From positions 310,001 to 374,000 of the forward strand of contig JAIVFI010000025.1 in assembly GCA_025558095.1 (NCBI GenBank): a DNA stretch of 64,000 bases, read 5' to 3'. Below the pieces are notes generated by a model, which searched no databases, was not told the origin of the DNA, and was given only the letters and a program-made list of their open reading frames with translations. The DNA comes from Hyaloraphidium curvatum (taxonomy: Eukaryota; Monoblepharomycota; Hyaloraphidiomycetes; Hyaloraphidiales; Hyaloraphidiaceae). Within the stretch, counting starts at the first letter, position 1. Each line of letters starts with the position of its first letter. Below, piece after piece: positions 34,047 to 45,775 of the stretch. The translations under genes and the position numbers were made by a program.

Positions 34047-37000
34047 GCTAAGGCTCCAAGCTGAGCGAACTATCCGCTGCTCGAACGGTCGTCACCGATC
34101 GCCCGCCTGTCCCAAGGATTGTGGCCCTCAGGACATTCTCCACCTTGGAGAAGCTCAGGCGAACGGGATCGCGGAGGCGAGTCTGCTCAAGGCTGCGCTC
34201 AAAGACACGCAAGCGATCCCAAAGGAGAGCAACACGATCGAGCGTCTGGGAACCGCGGTGTCAGCGCCGGCGGGCTTGCAGGGTGCCTCTTGTACTCACG
34301 ACCGGCAGCATCTCGATCGTGCAGGAAGTGGCGATTGCTCGCACGTTCTGGGCGAAGAACTCCTGAAGCTCCTTCATGTCCGATCTGCGGCCGCGATCCG
34401 CAAAGCAAGGTGTTTTGCGATTCAGGCGCGCGCGAGCCTGATAGATAATCGTCAGCTTCGAGCGGCGCGACATTATGGCCGGCTCACCTCATCCAATCGA
34501 ACGGCCACCTGGCCACTCAGCGACCCGTTTGAGTCCGGCACAAAGTTAACAGTCACGACGTCGTCAAAAGTGAACGAAAGGGGCTTGTGGCCGGAGGCTT
34601 TCCACGAGTGAACGGCGGAGAACAGATTAATCGAGTCTGTGGAACGGAGTTAGAACGGTTGCAAGCGCATGTTCTTGACGCCCACCGCTCCAGTGCTTGA
34701 CCTCTTGCTTGCTCAGAAGCTTCAGGCTGTCGCGCGTTTTGGTCGCAGATTCAATGTCCTGGAAACGGTTTCAGTTTCATGAGACTGAGCAACCTCGAGC
34801 GCGTACCTGTGCAATAGTCCTCTTTTCTCGCAGCATGGACTCGTTCTTGACTTCTAGCGCAGCGAACCGTTCTTTGAGTGCAAGAAGCTCGCTGGGCAGC
34901 GATGCCAGCTCGGTCCTGAAGCATAGCGGAGTTAGTGCAATCAAAAGTCGCCCCACAAACGCCGTACCTCTTGGCCACGACGCTGGCATTCAATTCGTCC
35001 AGAGACCTCATTGCCTGCAAGTCGTAAGACGTTTTTCTGCGACGCGATCCTCTCAGTTCTCGAATTGAGAATGGTCCAGTGCTACCCACTCCTGGATCCG
35101 CTCTTCCTTAGCCGCTTCCAGCTTCTTCAGGTGCAGACGTGCTTCGGGGAGGAACACGTTGAGCTGCTCCAGGAACTGATCGATGAAATTCGCATCCTGC
35201 ATTTCCGACCATAAGCGGCGAGCGAGACACCCCAGCTACGATCTGTGCAACACGCACCTTCTCGAGCTGATCGCGGGTGTCGATCAGAGACCCAGAGAAC
35301 CCATCGATGAGCCTTTCCTTCCAGGTGTACCATCCTTCTCGCGCCACGAGACGAGAAAACGCATGCGTAGCAGTCAAGTCATTCTGCGTGGCGCGTTGCG
35401 ACATTAGGCTGCGATGTCTCGTGGACTGTGCCTGCACGCACCATGATGGTTCCGCGCTCATGATCGTCAGCTTCCTGGAACTCCAAGAACAGCAAAGGGT
35501 TGTCCTCCGAAGCACTGGTATCCATCTTTGCGATGTTGGCCTTGGCTTGCGAGATGTACTGGGCCAGCTCCTTGCAACCCTACACAGGAGTTGGCCAACA
35601 ATCAAAGGCACATTAGGGCAAAACTCACAAACTCGAGCATTTCGAGCTCGGGCATATCGAGTCCGTTCGTCTTGACAAAAGCAGCAATCTCGGGAGCATC
35701 TGCTAACGAAGTTTAGCCTTGCAGCGGGACGTCAAACGGTAGTCGGCCTACCGGTCGGAATAACAAAGGCGCTAGTGTCCCTCCGGAGCTCGACATCATC
35801 TTCGTTGCCATAACTGAAGCCCGTGGCTTGCATGAAGAGCTCCAACGTCATGGGACCCTTCAACGGACCGTCATCCGCCTGTAACCTTCACGTTAGCCAA
35901 AGGTTGCGGAGCCCAATGACTGGAAGTGTACCGAAGCAAAAGACTCGTCCGCCGCATCGAACTCCTCGTTCATGATGTCCACGGGCACCGAATTGGATTC
36001 CATGGTACCGCTCGGGAAACCGCCGTCTTCCTGCGAAGCTTGGATAGCAGAGTCGCCGTCCGAAGTTCCCTTCATCACGAACGACGGGGATTCCGTCGTC
36101 AAGACGAAAGACGGTGCAGACCCGATGCTCGCCTGGGAGAAGGCGGCAGCAGGCGAAGCCGGAGCGGTACGGTTCATCCTTGGGGAGAATGTCCCAGTTG
36201 ACTGCCTGGCCGCCGAAATGGTTGCACGTCGTCGAAGAGGAGATCCCTCGTAGCCCGCAAGGCTCTTCCTGGGCGAAGGACCGACAGATACCTTGGCGCT
36301 CCTCGCTGCCACCGAGATGGCGGGGCTGGCCGGCGCAGCCGGTTCCTCGGCGATCGGCGAGTTTCCCATCTCCGCAATAGTGTCGGCCAGCCGGACGGTG
36401 TAAACAGGTGCCATGGCTTGCAAAGCACTGTTAGTGAAGACGGTAGAGAGGCGATGCGATCCATACCTTGAGCAATGGTCAACTGGAGTTGCTCCGTTGT
36501 TTCGGTCATATCGTCCACCGGGACCGCGGCTCCTGCCTCCGCGACATCGTCTTCATCGTTGGTGTCTGCACGATGCTCAGAGTCTTCGATCGCGGGCTCC
36601 AGGGAATCGGACTTAGGAGCTGCTACCGCAGAGCACGGTTAAGCCTTCCCATCCGGAACAGCATGGGAAAAGAGACTAACCAGAAGATTGGAGCAGTCCT
36701 GAGGATCGTTGAGTCAAGGGGAAAGTGGGGTCTTGTTCCTCTGCAGAAAGGTTGGGGTCGATGAAGAAGGAGAGCCAAGTCAACAAGCAGTAACTCACCA
36801 TCCTCGTCCAGTTCGCTTCCGACCTCGCTGCGCATGATGCCGCCAATGCAACGTGTAACGTCCATTGGAAGCTCACCGCCGAACAAGCTTTGCCGAGTCA
36901 TCGTGGTCCTCCGCGAACGGTCCTCGATCGGGTTCCCATCTTCCTTGTCCTCATGGACACTTTCTGCTTCGCCATCCGGGGCCAAGAAAGATCCGTCCGT

Positions 37001-38438
37001 GCGTGGTCGCTCGAACTCGTATTCTTCCTCGACGACGACGGAAATGCCACCGATGCAGTTGGTCTCGTCCATCAAGGCGGACTGCATCGTGGCATCCACC
37101 AGAGCTTCACCGGCATCACCGTCCGATGAAGGCTCCTGGGGTTTCTGATCGAGCTCCTCCAAGACGGGCCCATCCGCTGCCTCGTGGTTCGCGCTTGCGG
37201 AAGACATGCGGCGAGTCGATTCTGCGCAGCGATCAGAACAAGAAGAGCATGATTGGCCGGCACTGCCCACCTATACCACCGTCGCATTCGACGAGCTCCA
37301 TGGACATCTCCGACAAGTTGTCTCCGTACTCCAAGCCGCTGTTGATCGAATGCGAGGTCATGTCCTCCTGATTGTCCACCTGCGCGAGACTGGAACGCCT
37401 GCGAGAGCTGGAAGAAACCACAGAAAGCCTGCGAGGCGAGCGCCGAGGGGAACTCATGGCGGAATCCAGCTGGGGCTGAATCGGGCTGGGCGGCACACTG
37501 CTGTTCAACCCGCTGCCGGGCGCAATGGTGCTGAAGCTCAGGTCCAGGACGTGGCGCACGCCATCATCATCTCCCGCCAAATGGCCCTTGGCATGCTCTG
37601 GAGAGCCACCTTTGACAGCAATCTCAAAGCTCCGTTGCCTAGAGAAGCGACGGTGAGTGAGGTAGCAGAGCGAAGCCGCGGATCAACGCACGAAGTGTCG
37701 CTGCTTATGCTGGTGTCGGGTCCCACGTGACCCGGGAGCGATAGCCGAAGGTCAAATGCGTCGCTGGAATCGCGCATTAGAAAGCCTTCAACGCGAGTAT
37801 TGCCAAAGTGCCCACCTCGTCCGCCGGACCGAAGAAAGGTCCGGAATCTGGAAGCCCGCGCTCGAACCGGAGAAGTTGAAGTCGGCCCCAACATCCTGTG
37901 TCTTGTTGGCATCCGGAGACTTGAGCCAGTCGTCGTCCTTCTCAAACAGACTGGCGACAGGTGTCAGCGAAGCAGCACGGGGCGGAAGCGCCCGGGACAC
38001 ACCGGATGTGGGCAGTCTGAGCGAAGCTCACGCGACGACCGAGAGATTTGCGGAAAGCCTTGGACTTGCGGTCCGCGGCGGGGCGCTTCTCCGCAGACTT
38101 GGGCTCGAAGGTCACGCCCTTCTCCTTCTTCGCTGAGCCCGGTCCCTCTCCGCTGTTAAGGACCGCCTCCGCATCCGAAAGCGCCGCCCGGGAAGGCGAT
38201 TTGGCACCCCCCGGCGACTTCAGGATGCTCTTGGCCGTCGTGGTTCCCTGCGCGACGGGCCGGTTCGGACCCCGCATGTCCCGTCCACGGCCCCGCCCAC
38301 CATTGTGCTCCTCCGCCGTCGCTTTCCGTCCAGAATCGAGTCCTGCGTGTTGTCCTCATTCTCCGCCGAACCACGCTTGGAAGGGGTTGTGGGCGCCGAG
38401 TTGGCGAACAGCCGCAGGCTCTCGCGCCGCTCGCTCAT
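34047..38438 (-). CDS. KNL1: Kinetochore scaffold KNL1/Spc7
   Basis: Large kinetochore protein that docks PP1 and the Bub3-Bub1 checkpoint complexes. From the ATG at 38436-38438, the N-terminus has an SILK motif (KSILKSPGG) and an RVSF motif (GRRVSFA), the two classic PP1 sites. Several MELT-like repeats follow: MSMELVEC, LMDETNCIGGI and PMDVTRCIGGI, the last two sharing a C-I-G-G-I extension. The Spc7 domain begins LKGPMTLELFMQATGFSY and continues as coiled coil (ELASLPSELLALKERFAALE). A C-terminal RWD-type region (SFTFDDVVTVNFVPD; VRLSFSKVENVL) ends at the stop 34047-34049. Many introns of about 50-60 nt. Not all exon boundaries in the coiled-coil part were checked. Confidence 0.9.
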
Positions 38439-38643
38439 TGCGCCGCGGGGGCCGCCAGAGACGGAGCTGGCGGGGAAGGCGGATCCTCCGGCACGCTGCG
38501 GTGCCCGGGGGAAGTTCAACCGAGCCCGGACTGGGATCCTCCGGACCGGCTAATTCGAGCGTGTGTTTTGGTCGGCCGCGCCACGAACCGTTCACTCAAC
38601 CTTGTCAAAGCTGGTCAAGCAGTTACAAGAGAGACCAATAAAT

Positions 38644-40491
38644 TCATTCGTCCAGCTCCACCAGGAAAGGATGCACAAGGGCTTGGGCGGCGGTGATCCG
38701 CTCTCGGGGATCCAACGCAAACGTCTTGGTCAGGAGGTCGTACCCCTCGGGAGGAATGCGCGCCAGGAGGTCGGGGTGGTTCCGTTCGAGGATCTTTGTG
38801 CAGAGCCTGCGGAAGACGTCGTTCGGGTGCACGTCGTCGGGGATCGAAGGAATGTCGGTCTCCCAGGACACGTCTGCAAGGCAACACGGTTGGCCGGCGC
38901 CCACTAGGCTGCAGCCGCACCTACTGAAAAGAGCGGCGCAGTCCGACATGTTGCGATTGCCAAAGAGCTGTGCAATCTCGACTATGGCGTCCATGTCGTC
39001 GTTCGACTGGAAGAAAGGAAACTGCTGGGTGAAGAAGCAGAGCAAGATCACACCGCACGACCAAATGTCAATGGCTTGGATGGCATGTCAAGTGAGCTCG
39101 GCTCCCTGTCAAATCATGGGGCGCTTCACCTGTCGTTTGGTGCTGCACTTTGAAGAGGACCTCAGGAGCTCGGAAACCCCTGGTTCCAGCACGGTTCGCG
39201 CGGCGGCTTGGCCTAATGACGAGACGGATTAGCGAAAGATTGGCATGTCAATGCACCCGGAATGAGGCACACCTGGTGTCCTGCTTCAGCGTCTTGGGCA
39301 CTTTGAATGGCGAGGGCGCCGTCTTTGCCGAGCCGTGATCCCTGTCCCGCGCGCGCCGCAGCTGGGAAAGCAGCGGCTTCGTCTTGCCCGTTGTTTTGTC
39401 TCTGTATGTGTCGTCCGGCAATCGATCCACTTTCTGCATGGAAATGCGAGGTGAGCCGGAAAGTCATTGCGGAACAGGATGCCAGCGTGCCTGAGCGAGC
39501 CCGAAGTCCGTGAGCATGCCTCGTCGCAAGCGAAAATTGTAGAGGAAGTTGCTCGGTTTGATGTCCCTGGCAATGAGCGCTGGAGCAAGGTCGCGGACCT
39601 GAAATGACAAAAGCAAAACGCACCTGTGGAGAATGTTCTTCGCGTGCACGCTCTTGACCGCAACGAAAAGCTCCCTCATGTAAGCCCGAATCTCATCCAT
39701 CTCAAGCTTCATGTAGTATTCCTGCGGAGAGCGGGTTGACACGCATGCCGCGACCGACGCGACCCGACGCACTCGAAACTCCTGGTTGTCGAAGTAAGGC
39801 AGAACCGCCACGACTTGGTCGTTGTAGCGACTCGCAGTGATGATGGGGACAATACCGTCGGAGTACCTGAGAGCATTTCATTCGGTGACGAAGCCAAGCC
39901 GCGGCGGGGCGGAGCCCACCTGAGCTCCTTGAGGAGCTCAAGCTCGTTGTGGATCCTCTGCGCGCTGCTCGTGACGTAGATCCTCTTGAGGGCCACGTGC
40001 ACCACGTCCGGCTTCTCCGCCGAGATCCCCGCTTTGTGGAGCCAGTGGCCGTTCTCGTACCGGTTGAAGTTGAGGTCGATGGCCTTGTATACCGAGCTGA
40101 AGGTTCCTGTCCGCGCACGCTAAGTCTTCGCCGCGGACTTGGCCAAGACATGCGCACCCTCGCCGATCTTCTTCAGGACCTTGTAGTTCAAGGCGACGTC
40201 CGGCCACTGTTCGAGGAACATCTCGATTTCGTCCCTCTGCGCCTTGATCGACGTCACGTCCAAATCGCTGTCCGAGTCATCGTCGCTAGACGCGTCGTCC
40301 TCCATCATGCCGTTCGATTGGAAGAGGTCGGCATCGTCCGCGCCGTCGCCGTCGGCGAAGACGTCGTCCCCGCTCCGTCGCGACCCCACGTTCGTCGCCG
40401 TGTCCGAATGGTTCTCCTTGCCACTCTCCGAGTCCGGCAGCGGGCGTTTGAGAGGCTTCGCCCGCGATGGAGCCGAGGCGCGCCCCTCCAT
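38644..40491 (-). CDS. CDC7: Cdc7/Hsk1 kinase (DDK catalytic subunit)
   Basis: Kinase that, with Dbf4, phosphorylates MCM2-7 to fire replication origins. After an acidic N-terminus (ASSDDDSDSDLDV), the kinase domain starts with LNYKVLKKIGEGTFSSVYKA. It then shows VALKRIYVTSS (VAIK lysine), NILHRDIKPSNFLYN (catalytic loop) and LTDFGLAQ. A kinase insert rich in Lys/Arg follows, then GFRAPEVLFKVQHQTTAIDI and WSCGVILLCF. The string DDMDAIVEIAQLFGNRNM is characteristic of Cdc7 and not of other kinases. The end is DPRERITAAQALVHPFL. Start 40491, stop 38644-38646. Multiple short introns. Confidence 0.93.
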
Positions 40492-40590
40492 GGCTCGTGC
40501 TCGTGAAGAATTCCGGGCAGAGCGCGGGAGGCCTTCCAGCGCGTGCGAAATCACAACCTCGAAAGTCACGGACACAGAAACCATCAAATT

Positions 40591-42132
40591 CTATGAAATA
40601 CATTCAACATGACCATCAGGGAACTCCACTTCTCTCGCGCCGTCGTTGTAAGTGGTCTCGATGCACCCGGAGGCGGCCACATAGAGAACTTGATCACCTG
40701 AGGGAAACATCTGCCAGAGCAACCGTCGTTGACGTTAGAGCAAGCAATGCAACATGTAAAGCAGCATACCGTAATGACATCGCCGTTTGGATGGCTGTAG
40801 GTCGATTCCCCATTGGGCAGCCGGATCACGACGACGCCGTCACCCAGACACTCCATGGAGATGTTCCCGCCATAGGAACGGAGCAGAGTTCCGTCAGCAA
40901 GCATCGATTCCTGTATGGAGGTGGAAGAGTAATGAGAATCAAGTGGTACGTCGCGACGAAGAAGCCCGACTCCACCTGCACAAAGGTACCGGCCTCAACG
41001 ATCGACTGCATCTCGTCCAAACGAGCTCGCTGCGCCCGACAATCAAGCACTGGTGGAGATGGAAGCGGTTGAAAGGTTGATGTCAGCGCGTCACGACCAT
41101 GGGATGCCGTCTTTGGTGCCCGCTTGCTGGTCGGCGGACCGAGAGAGCGTGCTGCGACCGAATGCCCTGGTAGAGCAGTCTCGGGAGAAAGCGAAGTTGC
41201 TCCAAAGGTCAATCGCTCTGCAACAGGCTCTTTGCGAATAGTCGCGTGCCCCGCCGCCTGCGGCCCGATCGAGGAAAGCTTGGCGTCCCGAAGCTCCCGC
41301 TGCAGCTCCCGCATTTGCCGCTGAAGTGCCGAAACCTCCCGCGACGTCGCCAAAATCACGTTCGGAGGCTTGGCAAGAGGTTGGGTGACCCTGAAAAGCA
41401 CCGCATCAGTATTGGAAGCCCGACGCACTGAAAGAGCACCAACTCTGTCGTTCCTCCTGGTGAGCGCCCAAGCTTCGAGCTCCGATGCGTCGGGGTTTCC
41501 ACAGCATGTCGGGGATGAAGCTGGACTGGTTGTTTTCCGGAAGCACGGGGGCCGGGACCACATGCTCGCACTTTGGTCCTCGTAGGAAGGTCCTTTCCGC
41601 GACTCGGCGAAGTGACACGTTGCTTTGGGACAACAAGACCTTCCACTTCGCGCCCAGACATCACTGCAGCGGATGTTTCGCCCCCGTTCGGTGCCGAATC
41701 ATCCCCCCCGCCCTCGTCAGTCAGGAACGAGCAGTCCGCGGCGAGCTTCGGGAACAAGGTCCTCAGGTAGTCCTTGGGTCCCATCGATCTCTTCGGGCTC
41801 CCTTGCTCCGCCTTGTTTTCTTTGTCCGGTGCGATGTGTCGCGTCGGGAAGGCCGCGGTCCCGCCGCCGTGCTCCTTCGCTGACTTCCCCGGGGAACGGG
41901 CGGTGGTGCGCCCCTCCTCCCCGTCCTTCCTCGTCTCCCGCAAGGTTCGTCCGGAATCTGCCGATTTCGGCTTGTTCGGCCTCCGCTCCGCAACGGGTTC
42001 CGGTGCAGATGGCATGGACCGCCTCTCCAGCTCCGCAAAGTCTGCGAGGCACCGTTCCAGCCGTTCCTGCTCGGCCCTCCAGTCCTCGAGCGTGTCTTCC
42101 CATGGGGAGCCCGGCGCATCGGCGTGCGCCAT
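40591..42132 (-). CDS. CENPJ: CPAP/SAS-4-like centriolar protein with TCP10 G-box
   Basis: CPAP/SAS-4 proteins control centriole length and link tubulin to STIL. The N-terminal half is a charged, disordered region starting MAHADAPGSPWEDTLEDW, followed by a coiled coil (VSALQRQMRELQRELRDAKL). The C-terminus has short beta repeats of TCP10/G-box type: ADGTLLRSYGGN, VIRLPNGESTYSHPNGDVIT, FPSGDQVLYV, GCIETTYNDGAREVEFPDGH, then the stop at 40591-40593. The repeating [Y/F]-x-[D/N]-G pattern is what marks the family. A polo-box was considered because of the NGESTY string, but there is no kinase domain and the repeats fit TCP10 better. It is shorter than animal CPAP (over 1,000 residues). The N-terminus may be incomplete. 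Confidence 0.72.
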
Positions 42133-42356
42133 GGCTTCACGGGCTCTGGCCACGGAAGATTCGAAGCTTTGACACCGATATCAAATGCCCGCACGACCGT
42201 GGTCAAAACTCATCGTCTCGCACCCCCTGCCCAACATTCGAGTCCGCGAGAGAACAAGATGTATTCTTAAAAAGCACGAAAATGGGAATCCAATCTGTAC
42301 ATCCGACATAAGTGAGAGAGTGCTTGACTCACGATTTATGCCTGGCGGTGACGGCG

Positions 42357-45197
42357 TCAGGAAACCAATCCGGGCATCAGCGAGAACAGAACGAACCTCT
42401 TTGCGTTGTCACGCGACGCCCGGATGAGGGGTGACAAGCTCCTAAGGGGCTCCGCCTTCTGAATGAACGGATGCTGGGGAGGGAACATGGTGAGCCGGGT
42501 CGGAAACAATCCACGTGGACCACCAACCTTGAGGGCCTCGTCGCTCGTCGGCCTCCGGTCGCAGTCAACCTCGAGGCAGCACCTCAAAAAGTCGCGGAAT
42601 ACGAGGCTCAGGCTCTCGGGGTTCTGCAGCTTGGGCGTGCCGTTGGTGGCGATGAGGTACAGGGCGCGCAGGGGGTTCTCGTTCAGGTATGGCGGCTCGC
42701 CCTCGACCATCTCGATGCACATGACGCCCAGGGACCAGATGTCGACCTTGGGCCCGTACTCCTTGCGCGTCACGACCTCAGGCGCCATCCAGTAGGGAGT
42801 GCCGACCATGGTCGTCCGCTTGTTCTGCGTCTCGAAAAGCTGCGCGCAGAAACCGAAATCGGCTGCGGGAAACCCGTCAGCGGGATGCGACGGACGACAG
42901 GGCAGGGGATATGCACTGAGCTTGACGTCACCCGCCATAGAGAGCAGCACGTTGTCCGACTTGATGTCGCGGTGGATCACGCCCCTGGAGTGCAGGTGCG
43001 ACAGCCCCTCGAGCACCTCGCGGCACACGGCGGCAATTTGTCCCTCCGTCATGTAGTTGCTCGTCACCACGTCGGTGAGCGAGCCGCCCTCCATGTACTC
43101 CATGATGACCTGCGGGACCGTCAGCGGAGCGCTGGCCGAACGGGCAGCGAAGGGACGCACCCAGAGGTCCCCCTTCCACAGGCAGCCGTCGATGTAGTTG
43201 ACGATGTTCTTGTGCCTCATCTCCTTCATGACGATGATCTCGTTGATGATGAGGTCCTTCTTGGGCTGCTGCTCCAGGTTCATCTGCTTGATCGCCACCA
43301 GCTGGTTGGTCGAGTTCTGGTACGCCGTGTAGACGCCCCCGGACGCTCTGTAGGTGAAGGGAATTCAGCAACGAGCAGTTGAACCGATCGCGCCGCACGA
43401 CGCACCCCTGGCCAATCTTTGTCAGGTTCCTGTAGGCCTTCGTCGGGTCCGTGTCGCTGACGATGGTCTTGAGCCGCTCCATCACGTCGTCCGTCGTCGT
43501 CACCTTGGGCGCGCGGCGCTGGTTCGGCGCCGGCATGGTCACCTCCTGCACCGCGGGCACGGACCGGTCCGGTTCCCGCGGCCGGCTCGGCTTGGGCGGC
43601 GGGAAGGCGCCGGCCGAGGGCTGAGCCTGCCTCGACGAACTCGAGGGTTGGGAAGAGGAGGAGGAGGAGGAGGGGCCGGGCTGGGTGGGTTTGGGCGGGT
43701 CGACGCGGCGGGGAGGCAGGCGGGGCGAGCTCGATCGGGCGGCGGAGGAGGAAGAAGGGGCGGCCTGCGCCGAGGCCGGCGGCACGACCTGCGTAGGGGC
43801 GGGGAAGGACTGCTGCTGCACCTGCGCAGGGACAGCGGCTGGCGGCGGCGCGCTCGTGAGCTGCTCGAACTGCTGCGTCCTCTGCGCGACAAGCGCCTTG
43901 GCCGCCTTTTCCTCGGCCGAGGTGGGGGCCCCTGCATGGACGTAAGTTAGAAACATTGGCCAAGCGACTGGAAGAAGACGCCTACGGGTCGGTTTCGGCG
44001 GCGGAGCAGCGCTCAAATCCAGGTTCTCCGTGGCCGGTTCGGGCAGCTGGGGCGGGTACGCCGCGACCTGGCCCGACGGCGGCAGCACCGTCGGCTGCGC
44101 GGCCGGCACGGCAGAAGGCTGCTCCACGACCGCCTTGTAGTCCTCGAAGCCCTTGAGCTGCTCCGCCGAGGGGCCGCCCGTCGCAGGCACAAAGGCCGGG
44201 CGGGCAGGCATGGTCGGGGGCTTCGCCGCAGCGGGGGCGGGCACGACGTCCCCGGGCTTTGCCGGCTTGCTCTGCGGCACGTCCCGGCGCGGCAGCGACG
44301 GCGGAGAGGTCAAGGCAGCAGCCGCGGCCACAGCGGCGTCTCCCTTCTGCTTCGACACCATGTACTTCTGGCTCTCGCCCATCTGGCCGCCGGTGTAAAA
44401 GTTCATGACGTCGATGACGGCCTGCGGGTGTGCCTGGACTTCCTGCTTCGTGATGCCGGCCTCCTCGAGCAGCATCTTCCACTCCCTCGGCAGGCCCTGG
44501 GTTGGGGGTAACGGGCACGTCAGGGCGGAGGCCGATACCGGCACACAGTGGGACGCACCGTGAACTCCCCGGTCTCTGCATTGTAGCCCACGTGCGTCAG
44601 ATGCTTCGCGTTGAACGGCAGCGAGATTTCGATCTTCTTCTCCGTCGAGAACATGTCCGTGATCGCGCCGACGAACGACGAGAAGGCCCCCTTCAATTTT
44701 GGCGGGCGCTTCTCCTCCGTGGGCGTCGACGGGAGCGCGGCCGGCAGCGTGGCGGCGTGCACCAGCTGCGGGGCGGGTCCGGGAGCGGGGGCGGCCTGCT
44801 GGGGCGGCACCGCGGCCACCGCGGCCACGTCGATTGGCGGCGGGGCGGTCGCGGCCGCGGGCACCGAGCGCTGCTGCGCCGGCGGCGATTTGCGGCGCGG
44901 CGGCGGCACGTTCCTTGCTGGTGCGCGCGCGGCCTGCGGCGACGGCGGGTCTTGTTTGGGCGGCGGTGGCGGGCCGACCGGGCGCGGCGGCATGGCCGGC
45001 GGGGCGGCGGGGGCGGCAGCGGGACGCGGCGGGGCGGCCGGCGCGCGCCCGGCGGTCCCCGGGCCGGCGGCCGCCTCGGGGGCCGGCTCGGCCGCGTAGC
45101 CCACCGGCGAGCTCCCTGTCATGCCGCCCCCAGCGTCCGGTATTCCGGGGTACAAATTGCCGGTCCCCACAACGTCTTCAGCTGGACTGTACATCAT
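42357..45197 (-). CDS. p21-activated kinase (PAK/Ste20 group)
   Basis: Cdc42/Rac effector kinase. From 45197 a proline/alanine-rich N-terminus leads to a complete CRIB/p21-binding domain: [20 protein letters not shown], then [20 protein letters not shown] across an intron. A second long Pro/Ser-rich region separates it from the kinase domain. That domain has [54 protein letters not shown], the activation segment [17 protein letters not shown] and [20 protein letters not shown]. All catalytic residues are present. The CRIB domain first and kinase last is the PAK arrangement; there is no N-terminal PH domain, so it is Ste20/PAK1-like rather than Cla4-like. Confidence 0.94.
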
Positions 45198-45775
45198 CGC
45201 AGGGTCAGCGGGGGGATCGGCCGCACATGCGGGGGTGGGCCGGAGTGGTGGGTGTGACGGGCCGGGAGTTGGCCGTCCAAACGCTCCGTAGAGCCGAGTT
45301 CACCCCCTCGCCGTCGCCATGGCTCCCTGACCAGCGTTGTCCGCTGTTGAAGCTAGATATTATTAACATGCACAAGATTCTGGAGCCAGGGAGCTCACAA
45401 GGTCGAACGGACACGGAGGGACCCGGGAGTGTTTCGGCCCTGACAGGCCCCTCGTGTCTTCGATCGGCGGCCTCAAAATTCAGTAGAGCCCATGCATCTT
45501 GTTGGTCTACCTCAATTGCATCGGCGATCGTGGCTTTCGAGGGCACAGGATGTCCAGAGCCTCCGACGTGCGTGAGGACGCGTCCGCAACGCGGACCACG
45601 ACGTGCCCGTCGGCGATCGGCTGTGTTCCCCTGAGCCGAGGCAGTGCCAGCTCATTCAACTGCAAGATCCCGCTATTTTCGCTTCGGATCAGCCTGTTTG
45701 TCCCGACTTTTCCGGGAGGGAGTGTGTGCACCTTCCTTTTTCCCGTGGCGGAAACAATCAAACATTGCTTCTTTC
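45198..45775. other. Divergent promoter region, PAK / exonuclease
   Basis: 578 bp between divergent ATGs. A minus-strand open frame at 45507-45761 has balanced composition but no recognisable motif or partner exons. I treat the interval as regulatory. Confidence 0.4.

Noticed and set aside
40591-41000. Polo-box domain in the CPAP-like gene
   Set aside because: The NGESTY string resembles a polo-box, but there is no kinase domain and the repeated beta units fit the TCP10 G-box.
45507-45761. 85-codon minus-strand open frame in the PAK/exonuclease promoter region
   Set aside because: No recognisable motif, no convincing splice partners, and the frame is short for this GC content.
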